Position numbers and translations under genes: made by a program. From Selaginella moellendorffii (taxonomy: Eukaryota; Streptophyta; Lycopodiopsida; Selaginellales; Selaginellaceae): DNA of 64,000 bases. The notes below the pieces were generated by a model. The model did no database searches, had not been told where the DNA came from, and saw nothing but the letters and a program-made list of their open reading frames with translations. Location: positions 715,262 to 779,261 of the forward strand of contig NW_003314280.1 of the NCBI RefSeq assembly GCF_000143415.4, written 5' to 3'. This document shows, piece by piece, positions 21,310 to 33,835 of the stretch; position 1 is the first letter of the stretch, and every line of letters starts with the position of its first letter.

Positions 21310-21485
21310 TGGGAGGTCCAAGTATATGGCTACGATGCTGTATACTAATATTAGTGTAATGGGATTTTGGTAACCATCAGATTGATTTCAATCTTGACCA
21401 TTCGCTCTTACATATAAGTTAGGGTTTTTGGGCTAATTGATATGCACATTTTCTATATTCCCTTTCCATATTCCATACACTCATA
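21310..21485 (+). repeat. 3' LTR of gypsy copy 2 (176 bp)
   Basis: Starts TGGGAG and ends CTCATA, mutated forms of the family ends TGTGAG and CTCACA. It is preceded by the purine tract GAGAGGAGGGGATGA. Confidence 0.88.
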
Positions 21486-23446
21486 GCTAGAATATATGCA
21501 AAAGAGTGAGATAGTGATTGATTACAGATGAGGCTAGCGTGTGTAACTCATCTTAGTTGTGTTGCTTGAGGCTTGTTACGAATATAAATAACAAGTTTTA
21601 TGATGAGACACAATGCTTGAAGGTGCTGAATAACTGGTGTAAACTTTTCAGTCCAACACAGATATAATGGCTTTAAAAGGTAGTGTTTGCGTATTTTGAA
21701 AAAAAAAATGACTTGATACTTTGTTAAGGTTAAGCTCAAGGTTTTGATGAAGCTTCACTCTCCAAGTCTTAGTAAGAATCTCCCACTTAAGGCTAGTGGT
21801 ATGTAGTTGATTTGTCAATGGATTTACTTCTAGTTATGTTGATCACTCAAGACTAAGAATTGAGTAGCTTGAACTTCCAAGACTCCTCTACATAAAACAG
21901 CTCAAATGGGTCTCAATAACCATCTACGCAAAATAGCGCCATAAGCTTCGTACTTCCCCAATGGTGGTAAGCTCCAATATGTAAGAATCTTGTTGTTAAT
22001 ATAAACTTCATTGATCACTTCAAACTCTTGTAATAATCTCAATGTATAAATGTCATGTGCTGAATGGTTTAAGACAACACTATGAACTATTTGAATAGCC
22101 ACTAGATCAAAGTCTTGAATCATGGTTTGTAAAAATAGAAGCTTGTAGCTCAACTGGCAATGTGAATACAAATTGATTAAGACTGGGACTTGTATTAAAC
22201 TTATGAGCTTAAGCTTAAGATAGTAGACATGTTTCACATTTGACACAACACAACAAACATACTCTATCAGAATATCTTAGGTTTGAATAAATGACTAAAC
22301 TATGCAGTGCCTCTTCATGAGGTTCCTCACCATATAAACTACCCCTGAGCTACTTCAAAAGCTCCATTGTGCTGCAATTGCTATTATAATGCAAACCTTC
22401 AAAGAAAAAGAGGTCTTGGATAAAGTGCTGATTTTTTGAAATGTCAACACCATAATGTCAGCTTATGACTGGGATTAACAGATACAAAGAGAACGTTCCT
22501 CTTAATGCCTTTTTACAATCAACTTGCATGGTGTGTTCTTCTAACTGGCTATAGAGATTACAGTGAATTTGATGAATTAATTGAAGCCTTCAATTGAATG
22601 CTCTTGCATGACATAGTGTTATGGAACATTATGATCTTAGTCTTGTGAGTCTTGTCTTGTGAGTTTTGGGTGGGTGCGCTTGGTGAAAATGAGTTGGAGT
22701 GTGGTTGAGAGATATTTGCTGGCAAGTGTTGTGATCTTTGATCATATGATGATATATATATGCAAATATTTCATAAAAGTAAAATATCTATGGAATGCCC
22801 CTAACAAATTTATCATAAATACATGATCATGGATGTGTTTACTACCAGCCAGACTTCAACTATCCTTGAAGTCTCTAAAGAATGAAGTAGGTTGGTTGAA
22901 GAAAATTTTGAGTTGTAAAAGTCACAGATGGAAAGAGTTTTCAATAAAACACTATTATGCGTTAGATACTATAAAAAATTGAAACAACACAAAGAAGATT
23001 AGCATTGCAAGGATTATATATAAACCTTCATGGACATGGATTGGGAGTTCTAGGGCACCAAAAGGACCCATAAGTTCTAGACTCAATGTTTTGTGCCGAA
23101 GGCTGCACGGCCATGGTGTTGCTGTTGAGCGACCATGACACAAAGGTAGCGAGCATGGGTGATTACTGCTGTGTGGCTTTCAGGGCCAGGGTGGCAGAAG
23201 AGCTGAGCCAGGATCACAAACTAGACCTCCCTGACAAGAGAGAGAGTGCATCGAGACCATAGATGGCAGTATTACTTTTGGGTGGCTCAAGGATCTCAAT
23301 GTGAGTAGGGGCGCACTATAGGCATGGATAAACTATTTTGGCAAAATATAATAGGATTTTTACTCTCTTATATAATCCAAGGTAGTTATTTTTTCTCATT
23401 TTTTAAAAATGGTTTTAAGCATTGCCCTTTTTATAGGCTATATTCC
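21486..23446. other. Intergenic, AT-rich, no gene recognised
   Basis: Short ORFs only, no LTR pair or domain. Probably eroded repeats. Confidence 0.5.
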
Positions 23447-23530
23447 AAGTTGATAATTGCAATAGTAAAGTTTAAAGTTGATAATTGCAATAGTAGAGTT
23501 TAAAGTTGATAATTGCAATAGTAGAGTTTA
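23447..23530. repeat. 28-bp tandem repeat, three copies
   Basis: Units at 23447-23474, 23475-23502 and 23503-23530. The second and third are identical and the first differs at one base. Confidence 0.95.
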
Positions 23531-25040
23531 AAGTACAAGACCAGATGGCCATAGAAATATTTTGGAAGTCCCTTTTTGACATTGTATTGAAGTGGATTGG
23601 TAAGCTTGCTAAATTTTGCAATTTTATAGCAAATGGGACTAGGGCTAATTGGAATGGCATTTAAGTAGTTTTTAGGAATGGTCAACTCCTAAAAGGTCAT
23701 GAGAGAACTTGTGAATTCTATTGCAAAGCCTAAACTAGCACTATCACTTTATCAAATTAGATTTTCAATTAGCATTTAATGAGTTGTATAAATAATGGTA
23801 GGTTATACTTTTTGAAAAAAGAGCATGAGGCAAAAACAAATAATATTTGAATCTGGTGAGATAAAGATAGTCATACAGACATAAGTTGTCTACCACAACT
23901 TGAGTTATGGTTGGAGTGGTGGGAAGTTAGGATGTTCTAATAAGGACATCACTCTCTTTAGGTTGGTTTTTTTTTTTTTAATCTTTTTATTGTCTTTTAA
24001 TATTGTCTTTTTCATTAAAACCAACCATATTGATTTTGTATATACCCTAACTATGAATCTCTCAGAGAGTAAAGATTGGAGCTAGCATTCCTTTGAGGCA
24101 GGGAAAGGGAAGATGAATTTATACGAAGCATGTCTATTGAATTTGATATATATTATAGAGAAGGGGAAGACAAGTTTATAAAAAGTATATTTCAGAACAA
24201 TCTTCAAAAGCCTTGGCATTTAAGGAAGGAAGACACATGGGAATAAAACCTTCAATTAAGATGTTACATGATTGGATGAAGAAAAAATGACTCCATTAGT
24301 ACAAATAGTGGCAATTATAATGGACGAAATGGTTTGCAACACATGTATAGAATATACTCCCTAGGCTTCTATTAGTGACATAAAGACTATCCACTCAAAG
24401 TGTTTTTTTTCCTTTGCTGGTGAAAATGTTGGTATATACCTTAGAGCAAAAAGCTCTCGCACGTTTAATGTTGAGTACCATTTTACTCCAAGACATCACT
24501 TTTGGTATATTAGTGGATTCTCATAATTTAACCAAGAATATTTTTTATCCCTACTATAAAGTGATTTGGCAAGTTTAAGAAGTGAGGAAGAATAAAATGG
24601 TTATTGTACAAGATTAACATATGGTAGTTGGAAGCTATTGAAAGTATCATATAAGCTAATATTGATGTGGAAAAAGAAAAGATACCTTGGAGTATTTTAA
24701 GGCATTGATGAAAGAATTAATGCCATGGTTGAGGCAATAGAATATTATACTAGATAAGTACTTTATGTTCACCAAGCCAAAACTTGTATATCTCTATGAC
24801 TTACAATAACATATTTGGTCTGATTGTAGCTCATGGGTTGATGATACCTCCATCTTAAATCTTTGAGAAATACCCAACTTTTAATTTTTAAAGTAGAAAT
24901 ATTTAAGCATTTTTAGGAAGTTTAGACCTCCAACTTTCAAAGGAGATGCCCCTCTTGATGAGAATCAAAATTGGGTTGTCACCTTGTCTACAACTAAAAA
25001 TGTCAATAGATGAATTGATTATAGCATTTTACTTTAAGCT
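23531..25040. other. Intergenic, AT-rich, no gene recognised
   Basis: No supported feature. It contains poly-T runs and scattered stops in all frames. Confidence 0.5.
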
Positions 25041-25049
25041 AATATTGCT

Positions 25050-25400
25050 ATGGCATAAGGGGTATACTAGGGTTTGGTGGAAAATAAAGAGGAATTCTTT
25101 ATCTATCTAGAGGGATTTATAATGGGCTTGAATTAGTTTGAGGCAAAATTTGATGAAAAATTTCTGAGTTTAAATTGTTGAATAGGTTGTGAGCTAAGAA
25201 GTAAAAAGAGAAGAAAGATGTTCAAATATATGTAGACACATTGAATTGACTCACAATACAACTTAGATCTTCACTAGTGACAAATTGACAATTGCGTAGA
25301 TATTTTTGTTAAGGCTTTAAAAAAATTTTGGGAGCAAATGTAATTTTATGCCCAAACAATACACCAAACATGCAAATTCAAGATACAAAAGGAGTGAAGA
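25050..25400 (+). pseudogene. Possible Gag remnant of an LTR retrotransposon
   Basis: Broken frames give GYTRVWWKIK near 25058 and FEAKFDEKFLSL near 25140, the pattern of a plant retrotransposon Gag (a WW/W followed by F..FxEKF). Stops and frameshifts abound and no LTR is visible. Confidence 0.35.
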
Positions 25401-28131
25401 TTCAATCAAGATTCCTAAAGATAAATCTTTTAAAGAAAAAATAAACATCAAATGAGTAACTACAGAATGTTAAGGATATTGTAACAACTTTAACACAAGA
25501 ATTGAAGAAAGATAAATCATTAGTTCATATCTTTTGGGAAGAGGTTAGTTGACGAAGGTGGTGGAGCAAGATGATAAATATGATAATAACAATTTAGTTT
25601 GATATTGTGTAATGAACCAACAACATTCAACTACCAACCATGATATATAATTTGACACAAAGACATAGGTAGATTCTATTAATAGATCTTTAGAACTAGA
25701 AAATCTAAATAAATACCCATTTAAACCATACTAGAGCCTTAGAGAGAGAAAAAAAGGAATTAGAGCAAAAACTAATACATAAAGGGATGTAAATATTATT
25801 AGGAAGTTAAGGCTAATAGATGATGGAAATTTTAATAAAAGATCCTTTGTGGCTAATAGGTAACAGTAAACATTTCAATGGCATTGCAATAATATCTTTA
25901 AAAATAATTATGTAGAGGGGAACCTACTTGTGATGGTGTAAATTAAACTTAGATATGAATGAAGGTAAGTACAGTTTAATGTGATGCATTACAATGAGGT
26001 GGTAAGGCTCCATGTGTTATTAGATGACAAGGGGCTAAAAGAGGAGGATGCTAATAAAAATCCTTAAATAGGGCAATTATAAATAAAATTTCAGGTCATG
26101 TCCATTAGAATAAGAACTTGTACCATAGCATTGCTCATTGCTTTCCACTTTTACCTTTTATCTTTGAGAATCTTAAAATTTTGGAATCCTTTGCATGCGT
26201 TATAGCCCTACTACACCCTAATCCATCTCATTATTCTAATTGCTTCAAGTTTGACCATTCACAAGTTTGTATAATAAAAACTAACAGTCCCACTCCTGCT
26301 AGTCTAGGGTAATCCTAGCTGCAAGTGTAGGTCATTATTGTGCAGCTTTGGCCAACCAAATGTAGATATGGCTATAGCTACTATAGCCATGGCCATGGGC
26401 TTCTTTTGGCCCATGACCACATAGCTTGCTATAAAGATAAAATAAATAAGAGCACATAGAGATTTTACATGAGTGTGGTTACTAGTTGTGGCTGGCTATA
26501 GCAACCTAAGCCTATAGCTATGGCAGCCTGGTGTAACTTGCCAAAAGAAAAAAAAATATAGAATAGTAGGTTGTGTTTTTGGCTATAACTCTAGCCGCAT
26601 TAAATATGGAGTTAAATGCTTGTCTGAGGAGAAAGAGAATCTTAACAATCTATCATAACCAAAAATTTGAAAAAAAAAACAAGAAAAACCTTATCCTACT
26701 ATCGACTTCACAACCATGTTACCATAGCTTCACCACAGCTAGGGTCTGGCACTGGTACAAGTGCAAGGAGTAATGGACAATCCTAAGAATGCTTGGCATG
26801 CACAAAGAGGCCCTTGCATTTGAATTTGTCTATTGTATATTATGACATTGTCATTTATGACATGTCATCATGTCCACATGGTAAATAAAGGCCAAGGAGA
26901 TGATTTGCAACTTACATCTAGCAACCCTAATTCAATATCCAAAACCTAGGGCTTTAGCTCAGATAGATTCATTTATTCCCATATAATATTCAAGAATTAT
27001 TTGACATTCCCGCATTCTACAATTTCACTACTAAAAGAAGATTGATTAATGGTTCACAATGAGCTTTGAAACGTCTACTACTAGGATTTCTAGGGTTCAT
27101 GATTCCTCCTTGATCTTCTCAAGCTCCAATTTAGCAGCATCATTAGGCTTTAGGTAGCATCTGAAAGAAAAAAGTTTAAAATCTAGATGATTTGAAAGAT
27201 ACAAAAGGGAATAGTACCTTCTCTAATCTTACTTCCACCATGTGTTTAATCATTTTTAGTTGCAACTAGCTTAGGAGCAAATGCTAAGAATTTGATCGTT
27301 GAATGAGAAGATCCATAACCAATGATACTAGATGAATTTGCCTTGCACTTGACAATGTTTGCTATGCATTCAATAGAAATTTGTGAGTAATAACAATTTG
27401 TCTCATTGCCTTATAAGGCATCATTGTGTAATCTGGACATATTAAAGCTATGAAGAACTTTTGCCTAGTAATATCTTTTTGTGTTTTTTCTAGTGCCATT
27501 TTAAGTATTTCTGAGCTATATTTGAGTTTAGTTTCTGGTCCCCATCACCATTCCATTCCTCTATTTTTCTATAAGTTTTGCTTCCTTGGCTACTTGTTTT
27601 TCTTGTTCTCTTAGTTGTTTTGCAATGTCAAGCTTAAAGAAATTGAATAGATCCTTAGGGCCATAGCACTTTTGTTTGCCAATTTGCAGTGAGATAGATA
27701 TTTCTTTTTAAAAAAGTTTCTGGACCTATTTATATCTTTAATTTTACTTTTTAATTTTATTCACTTGGTTGGGATACAGCCCCCTACTATTGTGGCAAGG
27801 CAATTGTTGGATTTAGAGTATGAACATTCTAGGCAGTGAATCCCTGCTAGGTTGAAAATGCCAATTGGCGATAATTTAGGGGCTAGTTTACAAGACTTTG
27901 GTATTTTTGTTAAACTTTGAAAACCTTTCAAAGAGGAATTTACCAAGTGCTAGTGGATTTCCTTACATGACAATATATTTAGCATTTCAAAGCTATTTGT
28001 TTCCTGCTAGAATCATTATTTTTGTACACGAAGCCTTGTTTCTGAAATTGATACGATATGGAAACAACTCGTACCAAAGGAACGTGGTCGAGTGGTTTAA
28101 GAATATTCTTCCAATTGGGAGGTGCCCTAGA
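25401..28131. other. Intergenic, AT-rich, no gene recognised
   Basis: No supported gene. GC content rises abruptly at about 28080, where the RAD9 gene begins. Any RAD9 promoter must lie in the last few hundred bases, but no distinct box stands out. Confidence 0.5.
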
Positions 28132-29990
28132 ATGGAGTGTACGCTGAGCGGCAATGCCGTCAAGGGCTTGCATCGTGCCGTGGCGTGCCTGGCGCGCGTC
28201 GGCCCGGAGCTCCTACTAGAGGCGCTGCCGGACAAGGTGAGAGAAAATCTAAGCGAGGAGGAGGAGGAAGAGGAGCAGCGCGATCTCTTTTCTTTTTCTT
28301 TGCTAGGTGACCCTCCGATCGCTCAACTCGGCGCGCTCGGCGTTCGTCGCGATCACATTCCGGCGCCACTTCTTCGATAGGCTGCAGCTCTCTTCCTCGA
28401 GCGCTCAGTGCGGTGTGCTTCTCAAGGTGTGAGCCTTTGTCCTCGAGGAGCGCCTAGTCTTGGGGTTGCTAATATCGTCTTTAAGGCCGTGTGCACTGTC
28501 TTGCGGACGCAACCAGGCAGTGTAGAGCGCATGGCGATCACGCTGCCGGACAGCAATGCTTCCAAGTTGAAGTGGACGATCGACTGCTTGAATGGTATGT
28601 TGTTCGTCTTGGCTTTGGAATGTGTTTTCGTAGCTTATGTCGCGAGCTTTCGAGCAGGGCTGAGGAAAACGTACTGGATATCTTGCAACAACGACATAGA
28701 AATGCAGCATGTAGCGATCGAGAGGAACATTTTTCCCAGCAATCTGGTGGCAAGGCCTCGTGACTTCAGCAGGCTGCTGGCTAATTTCCAGTCGAGCTTG
28801 CAAGAGATTACTCTGATCGCCACCGAGCCTTTCCTTGCGCCTACTGAGTCGGAAGGCAAGGCAGTGGAACTCAGGAGCTACATCGACCCCGTCAAAGGTA
28901 TGTTGTTGCTCGCTCGGCTCTATATGTTTCGTTTTCTTTGTTCTGTGCCCGTAGAAAACAACGATGGCGCACTTCATACTCAACTTTGGATTGATCCCGC
29001 CGAAGAATTGCGAGACTATCATCACACTGGGGTCGCAGTGGACGTTACGTTCAGCGTCAAGGAGCTCAAGGTGCCTCACTTATCACTTATCTTAAGAGGA
29101 AATCCTAACATCTATAGCCTTTGCATGCTTCAGGCCTTTATGAATTTTTGTGAAGGTTCAGAGGCTGATATGCAGCTTTTCTTTGACAAAGCTGGAAGGT
29201 ACTTATCTTTCAGTGTCTTATTGTATTCTAGTTACAAAATCCACGTCCTGTGTGCAGCCCGATTCTCCTTGCTCCAAAGTTCAGTGTTGATGATGCCGCA
29301 AATGCCGATTTTGACGCAACTCTTGTGCTAGCGACTATGCTGGGCTCTCAGCTTAGATCCAGTGATTCTGCTAGTGATCGAGCTCCAACAGATGCTCAGC
29401 CTGCACAGGGCGCTCCCCAAGCGGGTTATACTACTCCAAAGAATGCAGCTAATAAGGAAACAGCGGGAACGGGTTCAGGCCCTCGGTCTGATCATACTGT
29501 AATTTGGTCAGAGCTTTCAGGTACATTTTGTCAATCGTGGACAAGCTAAAGTCACTCCGTTTTACAGGCACGGCAGATCAAAGAGGAAGAGGGTATGCTG
29601 ACAGACTTGCAAACCAACAGCCTCGTCAAATATTCCCGGATAGTGGCGACGCTACCGAGGAACTTCCTTTCCACCGGCATGAGTTTGTTTTTAAGATCCA
29701 TCCACCTCTTTTGTTCCTCACATCTGTCATTTTGCTCTCGGCAGTGTCACGTTAGAGAAGGATGTCCGGAATGGTACAGAGGATGACGTCGTGCAGCAGC
29801 AACCCAATGGTGAATGCTTTTCGGTGTTTGTTGTTTCAAGCTAAGCTTGTAAGTTGTCAATGCAGATGAGCGTAGTGCACAACAGCTGTTTGGAAAGGAT
29901 TTGAGCAACTGGATTGCTGCCGATACAGACGAGGAAAGCGATGGGGATGGGTTTTGCGTTCAAGCAACACCTCCCCACCGGAGGGGGTGA
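28132..29990 (+). CDS. RAD9: Cell-cycle checkpoint clamp subunit RAD9
   Basis: Ten exons splice in phase to about 440 residues: 28132-28236, 28307-28426, 28486-28594, 28658-28897, 28955-29070, 29134-29198, 29258-29520, 29568-29682, 29745-29809, 29866-29990. The N-terminus MECTLSGNAVKGLHRAV and segments LRSLNSARSAF, GLRKTYWISC, LRSYIDP, VTFSVKELKAF, LFFDKAGRP and ATLVLATML match RAD9 across eukaryotes (PCNA-like clamp folds). RAD9 joins HUS1 and RAD1 in the ring loaded at DNA damage to activate ATR signalling. The C-terminal tail is acidic (DTDEESDGDG) and ends near TPPHRRG, like the disordered regulatory tail of the family. Introns are 47-70 bp. The last exon borders are least certain. Confidence 0.92.
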
Positions 29991-30553
29991 AAGAGGGCGC
30001 TGGTATGTTCTTGTCGAGCCCGCTTTCGCTTTTCACGCTTGTCGTTCAAATTCCAGTTGCAAGTCAATAACGTGTCTCCAGTTTTGCTTTCGACTGAACA
30101 GGCATTTCCCAAGTGCACTCAAGTTACGATGACAGGCATGAAATCTTGTCCTGGGCCTATCAGAGCTCTTCCTTTAACAGGAACCGACAGCCTAGCAAAG
30201 ATGACAATTTTTAGCAAGCAACATATTCAACTTGTGATATGTTGATACAAATTATTCCTTTGTGTCATATGTTTTTTGTGATCGGGATTCTAGTCCATGC
30301 ATCCTAGACAGGCACAAGTGGGCTGAAAATATTTTGAACCAGCTGGAGATCCCGACAAGCGTGAAATTATTTCAAAGAAACAATTCTTCCATTGTCTTGG
30401 ACAACTTGTCCCCATCTTGCACGAGTCTATGATCCTCGTATGCCAAGGTTTTGCCGAAGACACTAGCGTCCAAGCCGGTATCGACGAGAGACGAGCAGGG
30501 TCCTCGCCTGAGCTATTAAAGTTGGCCAGCGTTTTCCATCACCTAAGACTCCA
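29991..30553. other. Intergenic between RAD9 and the glycosyltransferase gene
   Basis: RAD9 3' flank and glycosyltransferase promoter. No clear gene or distinct promoter box. Confidence 0.6.
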
Positions 30554-32023
30554 ATGGCAAAAGGTTCCAACCATGTTGTTCTTGTTCCTCTTCCAGCACA
30601 AGGCCATCTCCTGCCAATCCTCTACCTCGCCAGGAAGCTCGCAGCGCATGGATTTGCGGTAACCATCGTCAACATCGACAGCGTCCACGAGAGTGTGAAG
30701 CAAAACTGGAGGAACGTTCCACAGCAAGACATCCGCCTGGAATCGATCCAGATGGAGCTCAAGGTCCCCAAAGGCTTCGACGCCGGCAACATGGACGCAG
30801 TGGCTGCATTTGTGGATTCGCTCCAGGCCCTGGAAGAACCACTGGCGGATCTCCTCGCCAAACTCAGTGCTGCTCGAGCCGCGTCGTGTGTCATCTCGGA
30901 TTTCTATCACCCCTCGGCACCGCACGCCGCGTCCAAGGCCGGAATTCCCTCCGTGTGCTTCTGGCCTGGGATGGCGTCGTGGGCTTCGATCCAATACAGC
31001 CAGCCTTCGATGATCGCTGCTGGTTATATTCCAGTCGATGGTAAAGTTGGTTCTTTTTTCTGGAGTTTCTTCTTATCGGATTTTTTCTCTAAACTGCCAG
31101 AGTCGAATGCTAGCGAGATTGTCGATCTTCCCGGCTTGAAACCGATGCGAGCGGACGATCTCCCGTTCTATCTCCGCAAGGACTTCTACCACAAGCTGGG
31201 GAGGGATAGATTTCTTCGCCAGCTCGAACGAGCGGCCAAGGATACGTGGGTCTTGGCAAACTCATTCTACGAGCTGGAACCGCAAGCTTTCGATGCCATG
31301 CAGCACGTCGTTCCAGGAAAGTTTGTCCCGGTCGGGCCCCTCTTCCCACTCCGAGATCGCGAGGCGAGTGGGATGGAGGCGAGCTTGCGGCCGGAAGATC
31401 ACAGCTCCATCGGCTGGCTCGATCGCAAACCTCTCAAATCGGTGCTCTACGTCGCGTTTGGGAGCATCACGGTGCTGAGGCCCGGGGAATTCGAGGAGCT
31501 GGCACGGGGGCTGGAAGAGAGCGGGCATCCCTTCCTCTTCTCTGTTCCTCGTGAGATGGTGCCGGAGGTGGGGGACGATCGCGTGGGCGAATTCGCGGAG
31601 AGGGCGGCTCGATCGGGCGCCGGGATGGTGGTGCGGTGGGCGCCGCAGCTGGCGGTGCTCCAGCACCCATCGGTGGGCGGATTCCTGAGCCACTGCGGGT
31701 GGAATTCCATCCTGGAGAGTGTGAGCAGCGGCGTGCCGGTGCTGGGGTGGCCGATCGCGTCGGAGCAAAACACCAATTGCAAGCTCGCGCTCCAGGAGCG
31801 GGGGGTCGGGATGGAGCTGGCGGACAGATCGAGCGGCGGCGTGGCGAGCGCGGTCCGGGAATTGATGGCGAGCGAGGAGCTGAGGAGGAATGTGGCGGAG
31901 ATTGGGAGGAACGCCCGGGCGGCCGCGGCCGCTGGCGGATCATCGCACAGGAACCTCCATGATTTCTTCCATTCCTGCCAAGATCGAGAGATTCTACTGC
32001 AAATCAAGCAACAATCCCTAATC

Positions 32024-32026
<3 letters not shown>
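30554..32026 (+). CDS. Family 1 UDP-glycosyltransferase (UGT)
   Basis: Transfers a sugar from a UDP-sugar to a small acceptor such as a phenolic or hormone in the cytosol; the acceptor cannot be read from sequence. The N-terminus has VVLVPLPAQGHLLP with the catalytic histidine in the usual HxxP context. The C-terminal donor-binding PSPG box begins WAPQLAVLQHPSVGG and continues through HCGWNSILES to an EQ-type end (SEQNTNC), typical of UDP-glucose users. The ORF is open over 490 codons, but 31041-31100 (GTAAAG...CTGCCAG, 60 bp, T-rich, divisible by three) is almost certainly an intron. Removing it gives 470 residues with YIPVDESNASEIVDLPG-type continuity. There is no signal peptide. Confidence 0.95.

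Positions 32027-32053
<27 letters not shown>
32025..32053. repeat. (GA)n microsatellite
   Basis: Perfect AG repeat beginning at the UGT stop codon, in its 3' UTR. Confidence 0.95.
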
Positions 32054-32059
<6 letters not shown>

Positions 32060-32425
32060 CCATTCTCTGGCAAAAGGATATTATTATTCTCTCCCCCGTG
32101 CGGCAAGATTCCACGATCCGGCCGTCCATTCAAATGGCCACGATGCCGATGGATAGAAAGAGCTTGGAGTCTCCGCAGTGATCTTCCGTCCGGGTCACGC
32201 GCCAGGGATCGCAGGGCTTCCATCGCATCGGTCCTTCCTCGCGACGCGACCGGCGAGGATTGAAGCGCAGTGTTAGGGTTTACTCTCCTGTTCCTCTCTC
32301 CTGTCTCTCTCGATCTCTCGATCGATCGACAGCGAAGATGCGATTTCCAAGGCTCTGGCAGCGCGGAGGAGTTTTGGGGAGCTCCGATCGAGGCTAGGGT
32401 TGAAATTTCCCCCCTTCATCCATCC

Positions 32426-33526
32426 ATGGCTCCTCCAAACACGAGCTATGTCGAAGTGGGAGAGGCGCCGGCGCTGCTGGAGAGCGAGACGACCGATGTG
32501 GTTGCAGAGGAGGCTGGCGCATTCGTCCTGCCGCCAAAGATCCCCGTGCCCGCCGCACTGTCGAGCAAATTTGGGGGCTCGCCCCCCGCCAGCGTCTACG
32601 AGCTCCTCGAGTGCCCAGTCTGTACCAATTCCATGTATCCTCCCATCCATCAGGTAAAAGCTTCTTTCTCTCTCGATTTCCTGTTCTCTATCCAGTTTGA
32701 TCCATCGTTGGTGTTCTCTTTCCTTTTTCTTTCTCTTGTGTAGTGCCCGAATGGTCACACTTTGTGCTCTACGTGCAAAGTCCGCGTCCACAACCGCTGC
32801 CCGACTTGCCGATACGAGCTCGGGAACATCCGGTGCTTGGCTCTGGAGAAAGTTGCCGAGTCCCTCGAGTTACCATGCCGGTACCAAAGCCATGGCTGCC
32901 CGGAGATCTTCCCCTACTACAGCAAGCTCAAGCACGAGTCCCAGTGCTCCTTCCGGCCTTACAATTGCCCCTACGCGGGGTCCGAGTGCTCCATCACCGG
33001 AGACATCCCGACTCTCGTCGCCCATCTCCGGGACGATCACAGAGTTGACATGCACAATGGCTGTACCTTCAACCATAGATACGTGAAGTCCAATCCACAG
33101 GAGGTCGAGAACGCGACATGGATGCTCACTGTAAGTTCGTCTTTGATTCTTCGTCTTGTTTCTTGTTTTTCGTTTTGTTCCTGTGGACTGATCCGATGCT
33201 TGCAGGTTTTTAATTGCTTTGGCCAACACTTTTGCCTCCACTTCGAGGCCTTCCAGCTCGGGGTGGCGCCCGTGTACATGGCCTTCTTGCGATTCATGGG
33301 GGACGACAACGATGCCAAGAACTTCAGCTACAGCCTCGAAGTCGGAGCCAACGGGCGCAAGTTGATGTGGCAGGGAGTTCCCAGGAGCATCCGGGACAGC
33401 CATCGTAAGGTCCGAGACAGCCACGATGGTTTGATCATCCAGAGAAACATGGCACTCTTCTTCTCTGGAGGGGATAGGAAGGAGCTCAAGCTTAGAGTGA
33501 CTGGCCGGATCTGGAAGGAGCAATGA
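32426..33526 (+). CDS. SINAT: SINA/SIAH-type RING E3 ubiquitin ligase
   Basis: Three exons (32426-32653, 32744-33130, 33206-33526) give 311 residues, the usual SINAT length. A C3HC4 RING begins ECPVCTNSMYPPIHQ and continues CPNGHTLCSTC...CPTC (about residues 62-97), split by intron 1. A SIAH zinc-finger pair follows (CRYQSHGCPEIF, HESQCSFRPYNCPYAG, with HLRDDH). The TRAF-like substrate-binding domain fills the rest (VFNCFGQHFCLHFEAFQLG, then FSYSLEVGANGRKL). Such ligases dimerise and tag proteins for proteasomal decay in hormone and stress responses. The start is the first ATG, in a CCATGG context. A GATCGATCGATC-rich leader precedes it. Confidence 0.96.
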
Positions 33527-33835
33527 CAGGGCAGTTTTGAGTGGATGGGGCTGTAGGAGATAGTTGTACATTATCATCACCAGCAGGAAGAATTCTTCTC
33601 CGAGGTTTGGGATTTTAGTTTAGAACTTGGGCTTTGGATCGATCAGGGCCTGGCAGGAGAATGAGCTTTGGTTGGTTGGAAGCTGTAACATGGTCAAATC
33701 TGAGACTAGAAACACTGGCAAAATGGAAAATCCTTCCTTGAAAAGCTTGCTGAAAGTTGAAAGCTTTGGAAAAGTCTTCCAGAGGAAAAGGTGGCCGGAT
33801 GGAAGAATTTGGAAGCAGCGATGTCGAGTTTTCTT

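Larger units (their letters stand above)
16046..21485 (+). mobile_element. Ty3/gypsy element copy 2, both LTRs present, heavily decayed
   Basis: This is the same family as copy 1 and is colinear with it over gag, protease, RT, RNase H and integrase. It has two 176-bp LTRs and a 5.4-kb length, about 4.8 kb once the nested TRIM is removed. Most differences from copy 1 are C-to-T or G-to-A, leaving many stops. The 5-bp flanks (GGTTG at 16041 and GCTAG at 21486) match at only three positions, as expected for an old insertion. An integrase deletion of about 140 bp near 20660 removes the SDNG aspartate through the catalytic-glutamate region. Confidence 0.93.

Noticed and set aside
27898-28131. Upstream extension of the first RAD9 exon
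   Set aside because: Open by chance in AT-rich flank; RAD9 homology starts at the ATG at 28132.
28405-29079. 224-codon minus-strand ORF opposite RAD9
   Set aside because: It runs across three RAD9 introns and has no recognisable motif.
29191-29260. RAD9 as a retrocopy or pseudogene
   Set aside because: All ten exons join in phase with proper GT-AG introns, so it is a normal gene.
30539-30994. 151-codon minus-strand ORF opposite the UGT start
   Set aside because: Antisense shadow of the GC-rich UGT exon; composition follows the UGT codons.
31262-31768. 168-codon minus-strand ORF opposite UGT
   Set aside because: Another antisense shadow; arginine/histidine/proline-rich as expected from reversed UGT codons.
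32870-33580. 236-codon minus-strand ORF opposite SINAT
   Set aside because: It crosses SINAT introns and has no motif; antisense to a certain gene.
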